DNA of 64,000 nt from Isoetes taiwanensis (Eukaryota; Streptophyta; Lycopodiopsida; Isoetales; Isoetaceae), in contig JAJEKV010000039.1 in the NCBI GenBank assembly GCA_021234155.1, positions 5,934,745 through 5,998,744 on the forward strand. The letters are read 5' to 3'. Positions within the stretch are counted from its first letter, which is position 1. The number at the start of each line of letters is the position of its first letter. A program made the translations under genes and the position numbers. This document shows, one piece after another, positions 11,011 to 19,219 of this stretch. The notes beneath the pieces are model-generated. The model did not search any database and was not told the origin of the DNA. It worked only from the letters and a program-made list of their open reading frames with translations.

Positions 11011-12561
11011 TCATTTCTGTTGATGTCGGTAAGATGGATTATCCTCCAGGAACTTTTTCACTTGGGCTGTTCCCACTGAGTGGCCCAAGTTCCTAAGGAC
11101 ATTGGCTGGAGATCCACCTTGTAATGCCCTTGCCAAATCTTCTATTCTGCGGTGGGAGGTATAAGCTGCTGTCACTGACAGTCTTGCCTGCCGCCTGTAA
11201 GGTATGGCGAAGTCGAAGACGTCGAGTGCTACCGCTCTTTTCACCAGGATTGCATACTCGGTGTTAAGGGGTAGCCGTGCATGCCGGCCGAATCCTGAGA
11301 GTGCAATCAGCAGCGATACTCCTTCCTCGCCTCTGGGGGTGAATTTGCGGTGGATAACCGCTATTCTTCCATCCATCAGCAATGGCAGGTAATAGCGTAA
11401 TGACCTGCCGTTTGCGAGGGGTCCTCGCCACTTTCGGTATCCAGCTACGTGTGCGCTTCGAAATCATCAACCTCCACCGTGGTGAGCTCCCTGTAGTCTC
11501 TTGACTGTTTGAAGCCCTCCTGAGGTCGAATTCGCCTGTCCTATCCCGGGGAGGTTCTGCGGACGAGCTTGCCGTTAGGATGTTTGAGGTCGCATAGCGG
11601 ATCCCCATCTGTTCCTGGAGAGCAAGGAACTCTTCCTCCGTCGGTAGCTTGTTCTCAGCCTTGTCTGCCTCCATGATCTGCCTGATGTTGCTGTAGGCTT
11701 GGATGTCGGAGGTAAACTCTCCCGTGTAAGTGTCGGCTTCCCTTACTTGGAGGGGAAAGTCAGACTCTCCTCGGACGATGAAGTCGTCCAAGTCCGTTCT
11801 TCGGAGTTGGTGCAGCAACTCTTCAGGTCGGTACTCCCTTTCCCTGCACTCCGGGAGGTTTTGAATGTCGCTCAGGAGTAGAAACTCCTCACCTTCGACG
11901 ATAATGGGAGCCAGGCTTGTGATGCCTAACCCGAGGGGTGGCGCGACTCTGAGAGTCTGCCGGCTTCTTTCGAAGTCTTGCCACTCCCGCTCTGCTTGTC
12001 GCCGCTCCTCTGCTGGGTCGAGCTCGACATCGTCTTCCCTCCTCCTCAGATTCTGTTCATCCGAAGTCTTCTTCCTTCCCTTCCCGCCTCCTGCTCATAC
12101 CTTGGTGAGGAGCCGTTGTTCCGGCCGCTACGGCTAATGGATCCACGTCCATGGGGGAATGGAGGTTTCCCCACGATGTTCTCGCACGGTGGGTGAGAAA
12201 GATTGCGAGGCGGTGTTGAAAGAGAAGTACTTGGTCCCGGTGGCGAGTTAGGACCATTGGCTCAGGTGTGCGGTGCGCTTTGTTTGTGAGGTATTTGGCG
12301 ATGTTCGGGACATCGTCTAATGCTGCCTGCAGGGACTGTCTAGGAACAAAATATCCTACACAAGGGGGGAGTTGCACTAGCGCTGGTTCTACCCTAGCTT
12401 GGAACTCAGTCAAGACTCTACTATAAGCCGGGTCGGCGTGCAAGGTTGCTTGGACGTCTACCTCCTTCCTCGAAGATTGGAAGATTTGGTCGACGCCGGC
12501 CTCAAGAAGATGATGGCCGGGCGCTGTATTTGTACCATCTCTGGAAATCAGAAGTTGCCAT
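11011..12561 (-). pseudogene. gypsy1 accessory ORF2, unknown protein (~515 codons)
   Basis: Not recognised. A coherent coding path runs from an ATG at 12561 (MATSDFQRW) to the stop at 11011, needing frame changes near 12510, 12070 and 11450. Middle part: ALDDVPNIAKYLTNKAHR; then an acidic, Glu/Arg-rich stretch; then VEGEEFLLLSDIQNLPE; then a C-terminal domain with LPLLMDGRIAVIHRKF and VSLLIALSGFGRH and ending NPSYRHQQ. The C-terminal domain has alternating hydrophobic beta-like strands; a distant likeness to the strand pattern of 30K-type movement proteins is possible but unproven. It sits between ORF1 and gag in the same orientation, behind its own TATA box (12674-12685) and a pair of inverted-repeat motifs, which suggests a separately transcribed cistron. 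Confidence 0.55.
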
Positions 12562-12673
12562 TGATTAATTGCAGAAGAGGGTAACAAACGGTTGCAAGAG
12601 CGCCTCAGGGAGTTGGGAAATCGGCTAGAAGGGCAGGAGCAGATTTGTAGGGTGCTATCTGAGAAGTGACGGG

Positions 12674-12685
12674 TCTATTTATAGA
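12674..12685 (-). promoter_or_regulatory. TATA box of gypsy1 accessory ORF2
   Basis: Minus-strand TCTATAAATAGA is an excellent plant TATA match, 113 bp upstream of the ORF2 ATG. An AAACCCTAA telo-box (plus strand, about 12693-12701) lies just upstream of it. Confidence 0.65.
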
Positions 12686-12871
12686 AAAGGGGGAAACCCT
12701 AATTTTTGGATGACTTGAAAATTTCCTAGGATTGGGTAATTCTAACTTATCTGAGGTCAAAATAGGAGTTTGAGGACTATAGGAGATGCTTGAGCAAGGC
12801 TAGGTTACCTAAAAGATGCTATCAAGTAGTTTGAAGGTGACTTTGACAAGTCTGGTGAAGAATTGGTAAGA

Positions 12872-13136
12872 GGTCTCACGACTTAGCCTCGCTTCAAAAC
12901 TAACTTTTTGTTTTTGCGACCGGTAGCCGTGTGAGACATCAGTCCCATTTTAATCAAAGATGTCCAACTTGGGTAAACTAATGGTGTAAGGGTGATGGGC
13001 TCATCAAATTAGGGCGTAATCGACCCCTTATTTGGTCAATTTGGAGCTGTTTTGGTCAAGCTTGGGCGAGGTCTCACACTTAGCCCCGCTTCAATCCTAA
13101 CTTTTGTTTTTGCGACGTTGAAGTTTGTGAGACATC
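12872..13136. repeat. Inverted-repeat motifs 1 and 2 (gypsy1)
   Basis: Two ~67 bp units (12872-12938 and 13070-13136) begin with GGTCTCAC, contain GCTTCAA and TTTTTGCGAC in the middle, and end with GTGAGACATC. The ends pair as GTCTCAC with GTGAGAC. They sit about 190-460 bp upstream of the ORF2 TATA box. Related copies at 14760-15015 precede the ORF1 promoter in the same arrangement. Confidence 0.8.
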
Positions 13137-13261
13137 GTTTCTCTCGGCTCCCAAATGTCCTATTTCATTGAAATAAAAGCTAAAACTTATTAATTTGCTC
13201 TAATTACCCAAGTTTATGTTATCAAGGTACACAAAATTGCTCTATATTACAAAATTTTTAA

Positions 13262-14548
13262 TTATTTACAACAAAAAAAGTTTCTATAGGCGTTCTCCCT
13301 TAATGCGGTCATAAGACTCATGTCTTGTCGCATTAAGGTTACTCGCTTAAGCGTGGATAGTCGTGCTGTTGAATCTTCAAAATGTTGTACTATCTTTGCC
13401 TCGGCCGCCTCTTGCATTGCCTGCCGGCGCCCTCGTCCAAGTGACTCTAAAGTCCGTTCAGTAGGCTGCATCACTTCACGCACCAACCGAAGCGAAGGGG
13501 GGCACGGGGGATTAGGAGACCGTAGCTGCGCTGGAAGTGTCTAATCTCCCTTAGCGCTCTTCTCTCCACCTCCTTTCTATCAGCTTTCTTCTTTGGTGGT
13601 GGCTTGGGAACCTTGGGCCCGGTGGTGGCGGCTTTAAGGTTTGTTGCTTCGTTGGTCGCCCTCCCTCGATGACCCTAACCCTGTTTTCTTCATAATATTG
13701 GTTATAGGCCTCCCATTTCTTCATGTAGGCCTCGTGCTCCCTCATCTTCCTCTCGTAGATCTTTCACCTGTCGGTGGCGTAGGCTTCGGGCAGGTCTTGG
13801 TTCTTCTTTCTATCCCATGCGGGTACTTTCGGGGGTTTCGCACTTGGTCCTATTTGGGGTTGCTTTCAGTCTTTGGTTGCTTTCAGGTCTTTGCTGCTCA
13901 GGTGCTTCCTGTTCATCGCCTGGGTGCTTGGAAGAGCTCCCTCCTGCAGCATTAGGGTCGAAGTCCTCCTCAGAAGAGTCGTCCGGAGGGTTTGGGGGTT
14001 CGTCAGTTGCCGCTCCTTGATGATAATATTTGGGTTGGCCCTCTTCCTTGGTGAGGCGGTCCTTCGTTTCTCCTTATGCCCGCCACGAACTTCCCTTTCT
14101 CTTTCTTCTTTTCTTCTGCTTTGCCTTTTGTTCCTCTTCCTTCCTTTTCCTCTTTTTGTCTTCCCTTTTCTTACGCATTTCGTACTTTCGATGAACCTTC
14201 TAAGGATGCGCTACCTCCGTGGCTCCGGACACATCACTGCTCATCTGCTTTCGAGGATCTCGTGGAGGTGCGTCCCGAGATAGTGCCTTGTTTCTGCTGC
14301 GGATCTCCCGCTCTATTTCTTCATACACCTCCCTCGTCACCGTCGTCCATGGGTTTGGTGATGTGGTCGTCCTCCTCCACTGGCGGTTGAAGACATCAAT
14401 CGGATCGGAGGTGTCTTGCTCTTCGTCCGTGCGAGCGACCCCCTCTTGCGAGCCTCTCCACGAAGCATCTTCGAATGATCTACGCCTCGATTGGTGGTGG
14501 TGGTTTCGCAGGCGGCGCTTCCTTCTTGATCTGTTTGGTTCGGGCCAT
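13262..14548 (-). pseudogene. gypsy1 accessory ORF1: histone-H3-like N-terminus, charged protein
   Basis: Not a known family. The first ATG downstream of the TATA box (14548) opens MARTKQIKKEAPPAK, whose first six residues equal those of histone H3, followed by a proline run and a TAG at 14482. The coding path continues in another frame (SFEDASWRGSQEG; VYEEIEREIRSRNKA), then a dense Lys/Arg block near 14180-14090 (KKREDKKRKRKEEEQ) suitable as a nuclear signal, an acidic stretch (DDSSEEDFDPNAAGG), an aromatic/charged helical part at 13745-13551 (YMKKWEAYNQYYEEN) and a final segment at 13486-13262. About 420 codons if frames are joined. It lies just inside the 5' LTR, before ORF2 and gag. Inference: a nuclear protein that could engage readers of the H3 tail. 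Confidence 0.55.
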
Positions 14549-14648
14549 GCTTTACGGATCGTCAATCGGATAAAAGCGCCGAAAGATCGCCTAAGTTGGG
14601 AAGAGCGGATTTCTAGGGCTTGGACGAAAAAAATGAGGGGGTTCTACA

Positions 14649-14660
14649 TCTATTTATAGC
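14649..14660 (-). promoter_or_regulatory. TATA box of gypsy1 accessory ORF1
   Basis: Minus-strand GCTATAAATAGATG lies about 103 bp upstream of the ORF1 ATG, nearly the same core and spacing as the ORF2 box (12674-12685). Confidence 0.65.
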
Positions 14661-14759
14661 TTGGGGAATTTTAGGTCAAAACTCAAGTTGCTCTGTTTAA
14701 CATGCTAAGGCACCAATTTATCTAAAACTTATACTTATTTCAGACTTTTTCTACCCATT

Positions 14760-15015
14760 GGTCTCACAGCTTGCGCCTCGTTCCAATACTAATGTTTAGT
14801 TTTGCGACCGGTAGCGGTATGTGAGATCTCATACATTCTAGGGTTTTAGGTAATTAAAACATGCTATTCTAACTAATTCCTACCTTAGAATTAGCCTTAC
14901 CACATTATTTTTCTCAGATTCATCATGTTTTGGTGTTCTTGGCTCAATGTCTCATAGCTTGCGCCTCGCTTCAAAACAAAAAGTTAGTTTTGCGACCAGG
15001 CGCGAGCTGTGAGAC
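14760..15015. repeat. Inverted-repeat motifs 3 and 4 (gypsy1)
   Basis: Units 14760-14830 and 14949-15015. Motif 4 has the best pairing: arms GTCTCATAGCTTGCGCCT and AGGCGCGAGCTGTGAGAC around a loop containing TTAGTTTTGCGACC. Same family as the motifs at 12872-13136. They stand between the primer-binding site and the ORF1 TATA box. Confidence 0.85.
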
Positions 15016-15207
15016 CACCTTACTTGGAAAATTTTGGCTTATTCTTTTTAATCTTGTTAAATTCCAATTCACTTAATTGTTACTAGCTTAGCATAACTAC
15101 AAAGGTGAGAAAAAAATTTTCCCACTTTTCGAGGCTTGAGGACCCTATCGGGGTTAGTACTCACGGGAACATGGTCGATTGCTTTGCTCTTGGTCTCCAA
15201 GAACATT

Positions 15208-15218
15208 GCTCGATACCA
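15208..15218 (-). other. gypsy1 primer-binding site (tRNA-Met type)
   Basis: Minus-strand TGGTATCGAGC, four bases inside the 5' LTR, matches the plant initiator-tRNA primer site TGGTATCAGAGC with one base missing. Confidence 0.75.
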
Positions 15219-15221
15219 CCG

Positions 15222-16794
15222 CGTGACGCCCCCTACTACGTATACGATGCACTCACCGTATACAACCAGGAGTTCATCCCCCATACCAGCTCCGTGCCAA
15301 TACAGGGCCCTCCACATGACACTGCAACCGTAACGGGTTCCAGTGGGAAGAGTGGAAGGGTCATTGCACCCCGTCTCCCTCAGGGCCTACCTAGCTGCGG
15401 AAGCGTAAACATACATGTCAGTAGCACATACATCAACATCATATGACCATCGCGAAGGATGGTCCTCCACATATCTGCATAGACGAAGATCAGCACATCA
15501 CATAGGGAATCCTACCCAAGGCTCGAATTACGGGGATGGGTGACAAGCTTGGGTCTCCAGAGTTCATTGCAGACAGAATTCATGGCAATGGATTTGGCTG
15601 GCATAAGAACATGGCCTAGGGTTGTCCACTCCATCCGCCCCTCCTGTGCACACTTTGCAGAGTAGGTTGAAAAGTGTTGGGACCTGACTGTAGCCCGCCG
15701 GATGCATAGCCGAGGGGGCTATATCCTGGGTTACATCTCCCCAGTTCCGATGGGGCAGGTAGGGATCTCTCCCTCCAGAGATCTACAATCTTTGACTCAA
15801 GGTGACTAGAGGGCCTTTGCCCGTATTCGACTTGAACTCAATGGAAGGTCATATTCACCACCTCACGAGTGTCGAGCCCATGCCTTGCCCACACGCAGTG
15901 GCAAGCCATTAGACCTAGTCACAGTGACCCCCGGCAGTACTAACACACCATAGGGGTCGTTCAAGAGTCAGAACATGAACCTCCTTATAAGCAGTCTGGC
16001 CCCTTCACCCACAACCAGGTGTGGCTCTTGTGCCTGCCGCCAACTACAGGTGTGCTAGAGAGGCTACTCTAGGAGCATCGACTACAAGGCTTTTAGGTCT
16101 CTACCCCCCTTCCCAATACAAGGAGTTCACAGAGATACATCATCCAAATACATCACAGAAGAACTAAAGAACTAGATCTAATCATAGAGTTAGGTTCTTT
16201 AGTTAGTGTCCGAGATCTAAGATCTAGATAGCTACTATGGGCAATTTAATAGTCTAAACCTACTGATTCTATGACTAGAAGACGGTTTAAGCTATTAAAT
16301 TGACCAAATACCTGATCCTTGAGTGGCTCCTCCTGACCTGAGTTCAACCATCCTGCTGAGCTGAGCGAATTCAGGGGAACTGATGGTGCAATTTGCTTGG
16401 GCGGCGTCTGGGAGGCGGTTTTGGCTCCTGGGGCAGCCAAAACTGAGCTCTAAAACCCTAAGGACGAAAAACTAGCAAGCTAGGGTTTTCCTACCCTAAA
16501 TAGACATGGGGTTTAGGCTAGGGTTTCCAATTACCCAATTTGGCATGTGGGATAATTGGAAAGGCCCCACTTGCCTTTAATGGCTAGGTGGCAAAATATG
16601 CCAACATGGAAAGGTGTGCCCTCATTAATATGCACATGTGCACATTAATAATATATGAACACTCCTAGCAAGTTGCCCCCTAGGGCTACTTACCTGGCTA
16701 TCCGTTGGCGTACACGTCGGTCGGAGTGGCGTGTATGCGTGACGGGGCAGTACAGTATACGTCCTGGGACCGTATACTGTGCTGGAATGTCACA
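15222..16794 (-). repeat. gypsy1 5' LTR
   Basis: On the minus strand it begins TGTGACATTCC at 16794 and ends near 15222, where the final base of the terminal CACA is mutated. It carries the same telo-boxes and palindromes as the left LTR, plus a near-perfect hairpin at 16748-16784 (arms CAGTACAGTATACG and CGTATACTGTGCTG). The copy-to-copy differences imply an insertion that is not recent, or systematic assembly errors. Confidence 0.93.
15983..15992 (-). promoter_or_regulatory. Possible gypsy1 LTR TATA box
   Basis: Minus-strand GCTTATAAGG, also present in the other LTR near 4342, is the best TATA candidate in the correct orientation within the LTR. Confidence 0.3.
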
Positions 16795-16799
16795 CTTAG

Positions 16800-17179
16800 T
16801 ACGCAACATCAACAACTCATGACATGGCCATTTGCAACTCCAGATTCCCAAAATGAAATGGCCCAGAAATTACTCTATGCAAATGCACAGTTTCCTAAAG
16901 CGATCCAATGGCCGAGAAGTTACTATATGCAAATGCACAAGTTCCCACCATTTATAAGTTCCTCCGCATTGACTCGAAATAGAAAGGGTGAATTTGTACA
17001 GAAGAATATGACCATAAGTACCTTCATGAAGCAGAGTAGCTTTGTCCAAATGGTGTGCTTTTTTAATTTTTATTGGTAACTATGATAACTTAAAATTTCA
17101 GGATGTGTTCACTATTATCATCACTGAAGAGTGAATTTTGTTTTGCGAAGAATGGTATATAACGAGAAAGATTTAGAGG
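16800..17179. other. Intergenic flank of gypsy1
   Basis: Contains a short imperfect direct repeat around 'atgcaaatgcaca' (about 16876 and 16926). No credible gene was seen. Confidence 0.4.
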
Positions 17180-18205
17180 TACTCTTGGAATCATGGAAAA
17201 TGAAGAAAAGACCATGAACAGTGATGCTGATTATAACGGTTCAAAATCACCTCCTTTGCCACTGCTTCCTGTTCTACAGACAGATCTTGAGGTCTGTTAT
17301 TGGTTTAGAAATTACGTATACAATGCTTGGACGTTGGACTTATTGGAATGTTATTAGGTATGTAAAGGGTGCATACACGAGCGAGAGAATCTTGAGTTGA
17401 TTTGCAAGCTGCAATTTCAAGATAAGCAAATTACTCTGAATCTTGTTGAAGGCAAAGAACCGCCACCATATTTGCTTGCACCAATTCTGTCCCTGATGAA
17501 GGCAGATTCCTCTTATTGTTTCTGGGGATACAACAATCTATCAGTTAAAATTATTAATTTGGGAATCTCTTGGGGTAGTGCCCTCATTTCAAATTTCTGT
17601 TGTTTAGGATATTTGTGGGATTATTCAATAAATAATATTGAGTAATACCTTTGTGGCATTTGAAGGTTGTAAAAGAAAATCAAAGAGTACATTTTGGGAG
17701 AACAGAACTGGCAAATGAGTCCGCTAGACTAGCAGAACTTGGCATATTGCCGGGGATCTCAATTGTGGTTATTGGATCTTTGGGGTACACGAAAACGAGG
17801 GGATATAGCGGGCATGAAACATCACTATCTATATTTAGTTTGCATTATTTGTAAAATGGTTATTCTCATATTGTATCTCTAATTGCAGAAGAATTGGTAC
17901 AGCCTGAAATAGATGGGAAAAATCAGGTGGAAGAAGGATTTGGGGACTCGACTCTTGGCTTCCACCATGCCTGATATTTCTAGTAATTTCTCAGAGAATG
18001 AGCGGATGTTGCAGTGAATGGGCATGTGGATATTGTTCCATCTGAAGGAAAAGACGATGTCATGGAAGATGATAATGCTTTGGATCCGTCTAGTGAAGTG
18101 CAACAATGTTGTACAGTGGAAACCACTAAAGAATTGGAAGACGATCCCAGGAAAAAAGGCTTATATGGTAGTAAGCCTTTAGGAAGACATGGCCCTGTGA
18201 CATAG
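17180..18205 (+). pseudogene. C-terminal exons of a UBP26-like ubiquitin-specific protease
   Basis: UBP26-type enzymes are nuclear deubiquitinases that remove ubiquitin from histone H2B and end in a ubiquitin-like domain. Here coding segments with plausible GT-AG borders read VCKGCIHERENLELICKL (from 17360), then VSGDTTIYQLKLLIWESLG ending at a donor near 17574. This splices to VVKENQRVHFGRTEL (from 17667), then LGILPGISIVVIG, and after an intron ending at 17888 to VQPEIDGKNQVEEGFG. The segments match the layout of the terminal ubiquitin-like fold. A further segment ends GLYGSKPLGRHGPVT at 18205. The frame changes near 17510 and 17950, and no catalytic domain lies upstream because gypsy1 and other repeats occupy that space. 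Most likely a truncated copy. Confidence 0.55.
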
Positions 18206-19200
18206 CATTGTTCCCATTCCTACGTTGCAGTTAATTTTCTCAGCCTTGTTAATATTGAGATGTATAGTTTTTGACAAATTTTGTATACCCCAATGCTTGC
18301 AAAGAATCAGCTGGAAGCATGTTTATATATTGTACTGAACAGTTTGCGCAGTTTGTACCACTATTATAATTTTAGTTGATGCACGAAGTATCATTTTTGA
18401 GATTGGAGTCTGAGGCCAATGAATAATGTATTTCTAAACTACTTGTTTGTTGCGATCAAATGGTTCCCTGTGAGGTTTTAGAAAGCAGGTTCTCTGCCAG
18501 CTATGTCAAAATTTATAAATCGTTTCTGGCTATTGTAAAGTTGTTGAGTTTGTTACAGGTGAGTTGGCTGATCAAAAATTCATGAGACAATATAATTTCA
18601 CAATGACGAGTCAAAGCAAAAAATTCTTCCCAGAGAAATTTTCGAAAAGAGACATTCTCCTTGGTTATTAAACTGGAATTCTGTTTTGCTACAATGAAAT
18701 TGCTGACGTCTTTCATATCTAAAGCCTAACAGTCACCATCGAATTACAATGAAATTGTTGACTTCTTTCGTATCTGTAGCCTAACAATCACCATCGAATT
18801 GCTTTCATTCGAATCCAACTATCCAAGCACTCTATTCGGCTTCTTTCGATCTATTTGTTTTCTCCACGTGTTCAGGTAAGACATTTGCATGTAAGAAGTC
18901 CTCGGTCGTTTATGAAGAAGATAATTGCCATATTGTGTACCTTTTTATTTGTTCTTTTGTTTTCTACAGTCAATAACCCGGGTTATTATCTTCATGTAGT
19001 GAGATATGTGTTCTTTACAAGGCAAATTGAACAAGATTTGTGTGGTGCATCTCATTCTGACCACCAACTTGAACCCATGAAGCAATTTTTGTGTGACTTA
19101 TAAGCAATACATTCACACCTACTTTTATAATAGTTAGTCTTCTCTTTACATTAAATGTTAACATGGCCCTATGGACTGCCCCTATGTCGTTGAAAGAGAG
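18206..19200. other. A/T-rich flank with a short duplication
   Basis: Probably 3' UTR and intergenic sequence. A ~55 bp tandem duplication ('cctaacagtcaccatcgaat') spans about 18690-18800. An 82-codon frame at 18855-19103 has a hydrophobic stretch (IIAILCTFLFVLLF) but no homology I can name; it is more likely chance. Confidence 0.4.
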
Positions 19201-19219
19201 CTAATAATTTTCAAACTAA

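Larger units (their letters stand above)
3596..16794 (-). mobile_element. gypsy1: complete 13.2 kb Ty3/gypsy chromovirus with extra ORFs
   Basis: A full element bounded by related LTRs (3596-5155 and 15222-16794) and flanked by a perfect 5 bp target duplication CTTAG (3591-3595 and 16795-16799). Transcription runs on the minus strand: primer-binding site inside the right LTR, two extra cistrons (14548-13262 and 12561-11011), gag, protease, reverse transcriptase, RNase H, integrase, chromodomain, then polypurine tract and the left LTR. The chromodomain after integrase places it with the chromoviruses, yet it is about twice the usual chromovirus size because of the extra DNA upstream of gag. 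Every cistron has frameshifts or stops, so this copy looks non-autonomous, unless part of the damage is assembly error. Confidence 0.93.
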
